A DNA stretch of 64,000 nucleotides. It comes from Paracyclopina nana (Eukaryota > Arthropoda > Copepoda > Cyclopoida > Cyclopettidae). Below the pieces are notes generated by a model. The model saw only the letters and a list, made by a program, of their open reading frames with translations. It had not been told where the DNA came from and did no database searches. The stretch is from contig JAGUCH010000008.1 in assembly GCA_019096065.1 (NCBI GenBank), forward strand, positions 6,639,001 to 6,703,000. The letters run 5' to 3'. The number at the start of each line of letters is the position of its first letter. Positions within the stretch are counted from its first letter, which is position 1. The position numbers and the translations under genes were made by a program. Shown piece by piece: positions 10,849 to 20,919 of this stretch.

Positions 10849-13335
10849 ATGTCTCGTGATTTGAAAAATGCACTTTTAGTGCAATTGGAAGTCACTGAGA
10901 ATGCTTTGGGAAAACTGCTGAAACCTTGCACTCCTACTGGGGAAAGCAGGGAGGCAGTGAAGGACTTCTTATCATGGGTTAAGTACCCGTCGACTACTGG
11001 TGCCTTGAATGTCAATAGGGCAGGGGTAATAAGAGCTTGGAATGCTCTGGAAATCATTGTCTTAAGCACTGAGGAGCCCCGTTCTCTTGATTTGCATATT
11101 ATGAAAATCATAGAACAAATGCCTCAAGATGATCCCGTTGGACAGATTCTGGTGGTGGTCAGGTATGTCAATGCAATTGACCCTCCTGATCGCAATTCAG
11201 CTACGTGTGCTTTGCTCCTCTATTGTTTTGGTATGGAGTATTTGAATAAAGCATTCAGGGAGAAAAAGACGATCATTCTTAGCAGATCTACTGATGCTGA
11301 GGAAGGGGAGACTGCTAGTTCCACTGAGGAATTGGAGCCAATAATAATAGCCTTGAGCACGATGATTAATAAAGAGAAACTTACTAACCCAGCAGCAGGC
11401 TTAGATGCTGTTGCTGCTTTGTTTGGATTAAGGCCTGACTTCTTCTTAGAACCTGATGAGGAAGAAGGACTCGTGGTCTCCACCTCGTTTACTGTGGAGG
11501 ATCCACCAAAGGATGCCAATAAAAACAAGTCACTGGACCTGTCGGCCATCCCCAAGAAAGTTGGGTTCCAAGACGGTCAAAAATCAATTCTTACGTCCAC
11601 TAAAATGACTTTGAAGGACTTGACTGTCCTAAATAATTCGGTGGTTCTGCCCCCTGGTAAGGTGGTAGAAACCACAGTGATGAAATTGTTGAAAGGAAAG
11701 ACCTTGAGTCCATATGACTTGGGAGTGGTGCGAGCCCATTACACTGCGTTGCATGATGCGAGCACTGCTAATAAAATAATAGCTACTGCCCAAATGACTG
11801 CAAAGCACATGTTTGGGGCTGACCCGAATGATATTTACGAACGAAACCTTGAACGGATCTTGAAATTAGCTGATGCTGCGTCCAAGGATTCATTAGTACC
11901 AGTGGCTGAGTCGGTCTACCATGAAGATGCCCCACTGGATGAAAGGATTGAAGCTATCAATATTAATGAAATAGTAGATGTTGAATCTGCTAGGCGAGTT
12001 GTGTTGCAAATGGTGGATCCGGATTTGTCACCTGGAAAAAAGGTCATTGAGATGCAAAAACTATTTCAGGCCTTGCAGACCAGACCTGAGTTCACCCCAT
12101 TGCAGCGCAAAATCTTTGTGGAATGTCACTTAAAAAGCCCTGAGGTGAGCTATGCGGTTCCCTCGTACTCCGAACATTCGAAAAGTGTGTATGATCCTAA
12201 ATACAATAAGGATTATATACCTTTGCCCCCTAATGGGCATCTGAAATTTGCCAATACTAGTGCCCTCAAAGAGATCAGAGCAAAGTACTCTAAGAGGTTC
12301 GATATGCAAAGTTCTTCTAATACTGCTGATAGTGTGTTAGAATTCTTGCGCACAGTAAGTACACTGGCCCGCCGGTATGATTGGAGCCATGATGCTATAA
12401 TTGAAGGTTTATGCGAAGGGGCTACTGCAAGCACAGCTGAGTACTTCAGAGGTGTGGCAAGTGAAGGCGTAGAGATCCTTTGGAATGACATCTATGCTTA
12501 CACCAAGAATGTCCAGGAGGTAGATGAGTTTATAAGAATACATAACATCATCAGGAATCCCACCCAGACTTTTGACCAATCCGTTAGGGAATTGTATAAA
12601 CTCAGGTTGCGAATCCATAGAGACTCTATGGATGGAGATGGCAAAGCACATGCCATTTCTGAGACGATCACTGATGCACATGCCCTACTGAAAAGGCATT
12701 GGCCTCAACAATACCAAGGGTATATCAATATATACCATGAGCATCTGTTGAAGCAAGGCACGCCCCTGAGGAGCATGGCTGCTCTATCGGAGATGGTCAA
12801 GGTAATTGGGGGCCATGTGGGGACTCACATACCGAAATCTGAGCGAGACAGAGGGGCTAGAGATGCTAGACTACCCATGGCCCCAGCTGTTAAACACAAA
12901 GCTCATCTTGCTATGGTTGAAGTTGATGAGGACAATTTGGATAGTGCTAGCGTGCTATCAGTGATGTCACATGTTAGCTCAAAGAGTGCCAAAATAATAA
13001 GTGCTCTGCATGGTGAGTTGGCTAGAAAGAATACAGAATTGGAACGCCAAACTGCTGAAGTAGCGGCGTTAAAAGCCGAGACTGAGGCTGAGCGATCTAA
13101 AAGAATTGCAGCTACCTTTAATATTGACATTAGTAAGCTGCCGGCGGGAAACCCATTTGAAACAGGTGGATGCCTGTTCTGCAATGGGACCCACTATGCC
13201 AAAAGTTGCGAGAACTATCCAGGTGTTTCACTGGATGAGTTAAAAAAGGATGGCACTGTGTGTATATCTTGTAAAGGATTACACAAGGTCATAAATGGAT
13301 TACCGTGCTGGAAGTCGCGACAAGCACGAAGGTAA
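10849..13335 (+). CDS. gag: Gag polyprotein of E1
   Basis: 828 residues, intact, ATG in context aaggATGt. N-terminal and capsid-like regions align throughout with E2 Gag. A heptad-rich segment lies at about 715-755. The C-terminus has a CX2CX3HX4C knuckle (CLFCNGTHYAKSC, about 775-787) and a second finger starting CISCKGLH with a final Cys before the end. It is expected to form the particle and bind genomic RNA. The -1 frame behind an A-rich run at 13242 meets a stop at 13272, so a frameshift there cannot reach pol; pol begins instead on the overlapping TAATG. Confidence 0.9.
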   Translation: MSRDLKNALLVQLEVTENALGKLLKPCTPTGESREAVKDFLSWVKYPSTTGALNVNRAGVIRAWNALEIIVLSTEEPRSLDLHIMKIIEQMPQDDPVGQILVVVRYVNAIDPPDRNSATCALLLYCFGMEYLNKAFREKKTIILSRSTDAEEGETASSTEELEPIIIALSTMINKEKLTNPAAGLDAVAALFGLRPDFFLEPDEEEGLVVSTSFTVEDPPKDANKNKSLDLSAIPKKVGFQDGQKSILTSTKMTLKDLTVLNNSVVLPPGKVVETTVMKLLKGKTLSPYDLGVVRAHYTALHDASTANKIIATAQMTAKHMFGADPNDIYERNLERILKLADAASKDSLVPVAESVYHEDAPLDERIEAININEIVDVESARRVVLQMVDPDLSPGKKVIEMQKLFQALQTRPEFTPLQRKIFVECHLKSPEVSYAVPSYSEHSKSVYDPKYNKDYIPLPPNGHLKFANTSALKEIRAKYSKRFDMQSSSNTADSVLEFLRTVSTLARRYDWSHDAIIEGLCEGATASTAEYFRGVASEGVEILWNDIYAYTKNVQEVDEFIRIHNIIRNPTQTFDQSVRELYKLRLRIHRDSMDGDGKAHAISETITDAHALLKRHWPQQYQGYINIYHEHLLKQGTPLRSMAALSEMVKVIGGHVGTHIPKSERDRGARDARLPMAPAVKHKAHLAMVEVDEDNLDSASVLSVMSHVSSKSAKIISALHGELARKNTELERQTAEVAALKAETEAERSKRIAATFNIDISKLPAGNPFETGGCLFCNGTHYAKSCENYPGVSLDELKKDGTVCISCKGLHKVINGLPCWKSRQARR

Positions 13336-13337
13336 TG
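13333..13337 (+). promoter_or_regulatory. UAAUG stop-start overlap between gag and pol
   Basis: The gag stop TAA (13333-13335) and pol ATG (13335-13337) share one base. The same TAATG is present in E2 (4802-4798) although surrounding codons differ. The arrangement is known for coupled termination-reinitiation (for example influenza B segment 7 and SART1-type LINEs). It implies that Pol is made as a separate protein, not a Gag-Pol fusion. Confidence 0.75.
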
Positions 13338-16300
13338 TCTGAAATGGAAGAAGAACCTAAAATAGACACTACACATGATGAATGTTATGTTCTGCCCTCA
13401 TTTATGCGTGGAGAATGTAACAAAGAAGTAGGGAGAGTGTATTTTGATCATCTAAAAGCACTCTCAGAAAAGAGAAAACAGTGCGCAAAGAGGCCTGATG
13501 AAAAAACCTCAAGTGCCATTGTTTTGGCCATATCTGGTTCTCAGTACATAAATGAGACTAAAGGTGGGTTAACCCCGCCTAGGATGTGGAAAGGAATATT
13601 ATTATGGACAATTATTATGCTAGCTTTGGTGCTGTGGCTAAGAAATTATGACCAAGTCGTGCCTGTAGCGATAGTATACATTATAATAATGGTATGCTTG
13701 TGTATGTGCTGGCTTTTTGCAGACACATCCCACAAGTATGATGTACCTGTACATGTGGCGAAGCTAAATGCTGGCTGCATTGAATCTCCGGATGAAAAAG
13801 TACAGCCAGAAGGGATTGTTAAAGATGATGACACGCTAAGTGTATTTTCTTTAAAACTACACAATGTGTGTGAAAGGTACTACATACCTGTCCAAGTTAC
13901 TGGCCAGATAAGACTTCATGCCTTATTTGACAGTGGAGCAATGGTTCAAATCATATCTCGCACGCTAGTAAGGTTAATTGAAGAAAAATTGGGTTACTCA
14001 TTACCGCGAGTTCAAACCAATTATCTTATTAAGAATTTCAATGGGGAAGAATTTCCCAGCACTGAAGGCGTGGTTCTGCAAGTCGCCTTTAACAATAGAG
14101 TATTGATTAGACAAGCAGTGTTCTTAGTCTCTGACTGTGAGACCCTGCTTATGATTGGGAATTCGTTATTAGTAGATAATAACATACGCTTGACTAGTAG
14201 GGATGGAAGTCATTTTATTGATTTCCCAGGGCGAATAAAATATAAAAAAATTCCCCTAGTCCTTACTAAGGAAGCATTTTACCCTGTAGCTATAAATGAA
14301 AGTATCACTGTGCTACCTGGAAGGGAAGTGACAGTTAATGCTAGCTTTCCGCATGAGATACCTTTGGTAGCTGAGCCCAGTCTTGGTGATTCAGACGCCG
14401 AAGTGGACTATGATGAAGTTAAAGTAAAGCCAGAAAGTAAAAGCGTTTACTCTAGCTTTCATGATAAGTGTTTGGAATTTAGTCCGGATGAGGATTATAC
14501 CAGCGCTACTGCTGAAGGATGTGTTACTTCTGTGACCCGGAAGGGCACTTTTCCAGTACAGATAGGTAATAATTCCGATGAGCCCATTTACATTGAGGCT
14601 CATTCTATCATAGGAAAGGCTAATATTGTTAAGAAACAACGCTATAAGCCTACCCAAATTGTGCATAAGTTAAACCTCAGTTTAAAGTCTTTGAAACATA
14701 TAGTGGACACTTGCTATTGTGAGTTTATTGACACGCATATATTGGTGCAATTTGTTGATATAAATGGATTAGCTTTCACTGACATGCACACCTTTAATGA
14801 ACAAGTTCACATAAAGGGTAATGTTAAACAAAAGCTAACCAGACATTGGAACCATGTTTTCATTGCCTCTAACCAATCTGATGGTTTTGAGGAAATCACT
14901 GATGACCTATTGATAGAGTTTGTCAGTAAATGGAACTGGAATAGCCTACCATGGGTAGTTGTTGTCCCTAGTGATAAATTATTGTCTGGGGAACAAAAGC
15001 GGATTATATTAAAGCTCAACTCTATAGTTGAAAAACTAAGTGTAGTTTGGGTAAAATACAAAAACGTTCATGATAAATGTAGGACTATAGCTCTCACTCC
15101 TATAGAGGATTACCTGGCTGGTATGGAGAGAGTGGTGCTAACTATCATGGTTCATAGTTATGATTGCTTTCCTGTTGCTTACCAAAGAAATGGAAATGAT
15201 AAATACTATGAATACACTATCTTGGGTGCTCCTACCTTTATGTATAAGATAGCAAATGATATAGAACTAATGGTTCATGTGCCTTGCTCCAAATCAAAGG
15301 ATGTTGGCTACATGGCTACCTTAGTTTACAATATATTTGGCCATTTACGTTACAAATGTGTGGCTGATAATATATGGGTGAGAACCTTAATGGATGGTGA
15401 TGTGTCAGTAGAAGAACCGGTGTGTTTAGCAGTGTCTTCTGCATTGTTATTACTATCGGGCTTGCCTATGTATCCACATGAATCTACATTTGAGGATATA
15501 AAGACGAAGTTTGGTGGTTTTATACCTTTTGAGTTTAAGCCAGATAATTGTGCTTGTGCCCTTTGTCTAGCTAAGCGTGCTGGGTCTAAGATAGTGTGTA
15601 AAAGTTACACTACTATATATGAAGGCCCTATAGCTGATCTCTGTGTCAGGCAAACGGTAATTAAAAACCCATCTGAATTGGACTTAGTGTCCGCCTCTTT
15701 AGAAATAACGCAAGACGAGGCAAAGAATCAGAGGCTGTATGAAGAGGTTTATAACCTTTTATTGCAGTTCCCTAGCGAATTTGACCCACATCGAGTTCTA
15801 AATGGAGTAGCTGGCTACACCTTCCCATTGGAACTTGACACCGTCTTAAAGTTTGACCTGGACCACATACCAGTGGAAGTCAGAGAAGACTACAGGAATA
15901 TATTGATAGAATATAAGGACATCTTCTCTGATGATCCGAGATCTTTTAGGTTATGGAATGTGGACCCCGTAAAATTTCAATTGAAGGACAATAAACCCCT
16001 GGTACCGAAGGTGTTTAACATGTCTGAATATGAAACCACTCAAGTGGATAGAAAGATATCATTGATGTTATCTTCTGGTCTAATTGAGATAGTAGATAAG
16101 TCTTTGAATAGGTACTCTGCATGTCCTTGCTTCTTAACATCAAGGCCAAACGATGAAAAGTTACCTATGAAACAACGTAAACCTAGGTTATTAGTGGACC
16201 TGACGTCCTTTAATAAGAACCTAATTTTCACGCCATCTGAACATATTGTTCCACCCATTCCTACATTATTAGGGATGCTTTCGAACTCATGTTTGATGTC

Positions 16301-17190
16301 ATCTTTTGATGTCACCTCAGGATATGACAATTTACCTGTCGATTCTGACAGTGCAGATATGTGCTGCCTGGCTGTGACGTCACCACGGTCTAGGTATAGA
16401 GGCCTTTATTTGAAAAGTAAGGCTATATTGCAGGGTACGGCCTTGGCTGTGAGAGAATTTTCATCTTTATTAATTCAGGCAATTAATCCTGAAATATTAC
16501 CTTTCACTTGTGTCTATGTAGACGATTTATTGGTCTCTTGCAAGAATCCGGACAAACCGAAGCCGGCAACTCTAGACGATTATAAGAGGCATTTAGGTGA
16601 TCTCAGGAAACTGTTTGACAGTTTAAGGGAACTAAATGCATTATTACAAATCAAAAAGACTCAATTAGGGGTCAAGGAAGCTACAGTCCTTGGACACCTC
16701 ATAAAAATTGATGAGCATGGAGTTATGACGATGCAGATGCCTGATAAATACAGGACTGCATTTGATGACTTCCCGATGCCTTCAACAAAGAAGCAATTAC
16801 AAAAGTTCATTGGTATGACCAACTGGTTAAGCCAATACTGTCCTAACATGGCCACTTACACGGCACCTCTATTGGATGTAATGGCAACTAAGCAAGGGAA
16901 AACAGGGAAGTTTAACTTCTCTCCTTTTCAAGAAAAATGCTTTTACAAGGTTATAGAGGAAATAAAGACAGGCATGTCCTTGACCTTGCCTAACTTCAAG
17001 GAAGCGTATTTAGTAGTAGACTCGGGTGTAATAAGTACCTCAGCTCTACTCATGGAAATTGATGCCAATGGGAAGGCTGTGTGTGTTGGGGCTCACAGTG
17101 CTAGATTCCCACTGTCAGTGTGCTTGTCTTACCACTCGTTTCAGCGAGAAGCATTAGGTGTATTAATGATGATACACCACTATAAAAGTA
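13335..17190 (+). CDS. pol: Pol of E1, 5' part (PR-RT-start of RNase H), interrupted by a MITE
   Basis: Starting at the ATG of TAATG: conserved LPSFMRGECNKEVGR block (about 20-34), two membrane segments (about 86-102 and 108-128), aspartic protease DSGA (199-202), a region of roughly 500 residues shared with E2 and more distantly E4, then Ty3-like RT with YVDD at about residue 1061 and the start of RNase H (VDSG, REALG). The frame runs into the MITE and stops at 17198. Removing the MITE and one TA copy restores the frame into the 3' part. An upstream in-frame ATG at 13305 lies inside gag and is less likely, because only the TAATG ATG is conserved in E2. Confidence 0.9.
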
Positions 17191-17292
17191 CCGATTGAGT
17201 CATGAGAAACGGTATGCGCTGGCTGCACTGTCGCACTAAATAAACCGGCCGAATTGGCCATAGCGCTTACCCGGTTTTGATGACTCAATCGG
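17191..17292. mobile_element. 102-bp MITE, copy 1, in E1 RNase H
   Basis: Terminal inverted repeats CCGATTGAGTCAT/ATGACTCAATCGG, TA duplicated at 17189-17190 and 17293-17294, an almost complete imperfect palindrome. A second copy of the same length lies in opposite orientation at 43558-43659, differing at about 4 positions. The TA target and small size fit a Tc1/mariner-type non-autonomous element. It separates the RNase H REALG block from the TDCLS block. Confidence 0.93.
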
Positions 17293-17294
17293 TA

Positions 17295-19462
17295 TACTCT
17301 TTGCGTATGAGCGGTTAGTGATAGTAACTGATTGTCTATCCATTGCCAGTATACTGGCTAGCTCATTCACTGGTAAAGATGCTTTTACGCACAGACTTGC
17401 AGCTAGAATATATTCTTTGCCTGTGGCATGGAAGATACGAGCTGTGCCAAGAACTGAGATTGAAATTGTTGATATATTATTGAATAAGTATCATCAAACT
17501 GAGGGAAATACAGTGTTCTTTGCACCATATTCCATACAATCGCAAATTACTAAGGACATTTATGCTGGTGTTTACCCACTTCCGGAGGAAATTTCCTCTA
17601 AAGTAATAACCACGCAGGAACTTTTGACACATGTATTTGACACTTTGGTTAATTCAGGTACTATGTCAAAGTCTTTGCTACAAAAAAGGTTACAATGTCT
17701 GAATGATAAGTGGGTTGAACTAATAGGTTCCTCGCTGCCTTTTGTTCATGATGACACTTCTACCATTCTCCATGCGCGTCATAAGGATGATGATGAGGTT
17801 GACAGATTAACTGAGGTTTCGCATTCATTTGAAGGTGAAGCTAACCCTGAATCTCCCGTCTTTGACATAGAAAACAATGTTATTGTTGACGCAATTACTG
17901 TTAAGCGTAAAATATCGGTACATTTACCAGGAATTACACGCAACCTTCTCATACGTTTGCAACAAAACTGTGAGGAAACACAAAAACTAGTGAACATGTT
18001 AGTTCTCACTCCTGAACACGAGGAACCTACCAGTATTGCGGCTAGATACCGTGTCATTGATTGTGCACTACTTGTTATTAGAAAGAATGTAAAATTACCT
18101 TTTACGAAGGCCACTAACACTAAAGTGTATATGAGCATGCAAAATTGTGTGTACTTGATGGCCTGTATTCACCTCTTACATAACCATTTAGGAAGTAAGA
18201 AGGTGAATACCTTGTTTACGCAGTCTATGTTTTCAACTTATTCTGCTAGAATAAGTAGAATAATAGTTGGTGCATGCATGCACTGTGCACTGTATAGACA
18301 AGCAAATACAAGGTTTGTGGGTAAGGGCAGATTCCGCATTCCGGATAAGCCCTTTGACCTTGTTATGATTGACCTTGCTTACTTTGATCAAACATTAGTC
18401 AAAGGAAAAGATGCCAAAGTATGCCTAGTCATTATTGATGTTTATTCAAAGATGATAATAGCTAAACCTTTGTTAAATTCCACTTACAGGGAAGTAGCTA
18501 ATGCTATGGAAGAAGTAACTTCCTTATTTGGTGTGCCTAAAACCTTATTGGCTGATAATGGAGCGCAGCTTACTAGTAATCATGCCCTCCAGCGCTTGAT
18601 TGACAAGTATAAAATACAGGAATTGTGCCAATACAGAACACTGTCCCCAAACAAACATTCAAATGCTTATGCTGAAAACAGTGTCCGTGTTCTGAGGAAT
18701 GCTTTGATACTGAACTCCAAGTCATATAAGCGGCCTATGAGTGAAGTTTTTAAACTGTCTGTATATGCTATAAATAACCGCCCGCTAACTTATTTATCAT
18801 ATACTGACCCTAATGGAGTTAAAGTAATACCTACTCCGTTCTCTCTATTCTTTGACAAAATGCCAGGTTACCACCTTGGACGTGATGTCTTTGAAATATT
18901 GAGTGAAAGTGAGGACATCATACATAAAGCTGAATGGCAGGATGTCATGAGGAAGTATGATGAGGAAGAGCAAAGACGTTTTGAACTAATGAAAGCCACT
19001 GAAAGGCCTTCGTTTAAACCTGAAATTGGTTCATTAGTCTTAGTTATTAAACATCCTGTAAATAAGCATGGGTACAAATTCATGCAGGATCTATTTGAGG
19101 TGATTGATGTGGGGTCCCACTCCACTGTGACAGTAAAACCTTATTTGCATGACGGACTAACTCATGAAGTCAGTCTGGACCATGAAAAACTATACCGTTT
19201 TCATGAGTTATATAAGTTCTTACCTGAAAAGATAACTCATTTGCTTATGCGGCCTTACACCCCTGATGAGATGCTACAACGTCTCTCCAGGAATGAAATG
19301 CTTAAATTCTTAGAGGAGGATGAGCCTGAAGTAAATGAGTATGCATTACGAAATCGAGTGTCACAAAGTATTGCCGCTCGAGATGAAGCGAAAAGCGAAT
19401 GGGCTTCAAATTTAACAGAAGAGCTTATTACTGCTACTTCTTCGTTAGGAACTTTACTATAA
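17295..19462 (+). CDS. pol: Pol of E1, 3' part (RNase H end, integrase)
   Basis: Continues the Pol frame after the MITE: VTDCLS of RNase H, a linker, the integrase zinc-region cysteines (CMHC), then the DDE core with MIDLAYFD, LADNGAQ and YAENSVR, and a basic C-terminal domain. It stops at 19460-19462 with acidic ORF3 open in the -1 frame. The sequence of the core is of Ty3/retrovirus type. E2 lacks this part in the window because of the insertion at 292. Confidence 0.88.
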
Positions 19463-20919
19463 GGGATCACCAAACCTTGAAACATTCTGGATCTATACTG
19501 CGGAAGAAGGCTACAGACTTGTTTAAGCCCTCTGATGTGCGTCGCATTCAGGAGGAAAATCGTAGAATTGTTAAGCAGCAGTGGGACAATTATGTACCTA
19601 AACCACCGCCTAATGAAGGTGTGACTGATTCTGCTGATTCTGCTCATACAAGGGAAAGTTCGTACCTTTCTCCGGATGAGCAGAAAGCTGATAAACTCAT
19701 TGACCAGTTACTTGAGTCTAGTAGCAAAACCTATGAGACTACTCTCTACGAGGAGCTTAAGTCTCTACAATCGGAAGATTTACCCACGTTCAAAGACCTG
19801 GCTGCAAAGGGGAAGGTATTCTTAGAAGTACCAAAACCCACTCGACCATGCAGCCCCAGTCAAATAAGTACACCTACTAACGTGACTGGGACAATATTGA
19901 ATGATGATGTCAGCCCAGTTCCTCGTGCTTTTAGAGGTCGAAGGTCACCACGCCCAAGCCCCAAAAGCCCGGAACAGGAGGAAGCTGACATCTCAAAAGT
20001 AGTGAGCGAGGCCTCGTTGCTCATAAATCAAGATAAGTTTGATACGGATCTTGAATCGCTAGCTTCGGCACTAGAAAATGTAGGTGAATTCATAGATGAT
20101 GAATATATGGACAGCCAGCCACTTTATCAGCCTACAATTGCTGATGTGCTGGAAACTTTTGAATCTGAGAAAGATTTTGAAGAGACTCTGTCTAAAGTGA
20201 TGGCAGAGAACAGAAAGTTCTCTCCAGATACAAAAAACCGATTTTTAGATGCCTTTAAGCGAGGATCACAATTACTGAAGAAAAAACTCTCTATGTCGCC
20301 AAAGAAGAATGACAAAGACGAGGATGGAGATCTGAGTATAAAAAGTAATATAATTCCATCAGCCCCCACACGGGAGCAAATATACGAGACTGATATGTTA
20401 CAAGATGATAACGAGTCTTCTAGTATTAGTTCTCCGGAAGGTGAATTGTTGTCGCCAATTAAGGAAGCCACAGTGCCTGAGGCCAGCGATGAAGTTGAGC
20501 CGAAAGGTGCTGCTGCAGCGACGCCTCTAAGGATTCTCCAGCGTCCTCGTGAAGGACTACGAGACAAACCTAGGATAGATTATAAAGCGATGGTAACGCG
20601 CCAATATAATAGAAAATTACCTATCCACTATAATCCTGGATATCCACGTGATGCTGCGCTTACCCCAGGTGAACGTGAATTGGCCCGGCTCAAATATTCG
20701 TTCAGGAATCCCAGGCCAAAACCTAATGAAAAATATATTTTACAGAAGTTTATTCCAGCTTGGAGGAACGATACTAACGTGGCAACGGTCCAAGATTACT
20801 CCAAGTTCCTGGAAGCAGGTGGTTTAGACCACCTGAATGACAGTTTTGTACAAGAGCTGAAAAAGTTGAGGCTGAACCGCCATGAACTCTATCTGCTAGT
20901 ACATAAACAATTCAAGTAA
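19399..20919 (+). CDS. ORF3: acidic C-terminal extension of Pol, reached by -1 frameshift
   Basis: The open frame is -1 relative to pol and overlaps its end. A heptamer A-AAT-TTA sits in the right register at 19408-19414, the same heptamer as the Rous sarcoma virus gag-pol site (established knowledge), so the fusion would start at about 19414. The roughly 500 residues are Ser/Glu/Asp/Pro-rich, mostly disordered, with a lysine patch (LLKKKLSMSPKKND) and an RDKPRIDY motif. E4 has the same two features (LSRALSSLKRSSPKND and RRGPKLDY) at the end of its in-frame integrase ORF, supporting ORF3 as an integrase tail. Its role is unknown; chromatin targeting is a guess. Confidence 0.7.
   Translation: MGFKFNRRAYYCYFFVRNFTIRDHQTLKHSGSILRKKATDLFKPSDVRRIQEENRRIVKQQWDNYVPKPPPNEGVTDSADSAHTRESSYLSPDEQKADKLIDQLLESSSKTYETTLYEELKSLQSEDLPTFKDLAAKGKVFLEVPKPTRPCSPSQISTPTNVTGTILNDDVSPVPRAFRGRRSPRPSPKSPEQEEADISKVVSEASLLINQDKFDTDLESLASALENVGEFIDDEYMDSQPLYQPTIADVLETFESEKDFEETLSKVMAENRKFSPDTKNRFLDAFKRGSQLLKKKLSMSPKKNDKDEDGDLSIKSNIIPSAPTREQIYETDMLQDDNESSSISSPEGELLSPIKEATVPEASDEVEPKGAAAATPLRILQRPREGLRDKPRIDYKAMVTRQYNRKLPIHYNPGYPRDAALTPGERELARLKYSFRNPRPKPNEKYILQKFIPAWRNDTNVATVQDYSKFLEAGGLDHLNDSFVQELKKLRLNRHELYLLVHKQFK

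Noticed and set aside
13242-13248. A-AAA-AAG slippery heptamer near the end of E1 gag
   Set aside because: The -1 frame stops at 13272, before pol, so a slip here is unproductive; pol starts on TAATG.
10849-13335. Classifying E1/E2 as Bel/Pao from the Gag zinc knuckles
   Set aside because: RT and integrase motifs are Ty3/retrovirus-like; E6 shows what a real Bel/Pao element looks like here.
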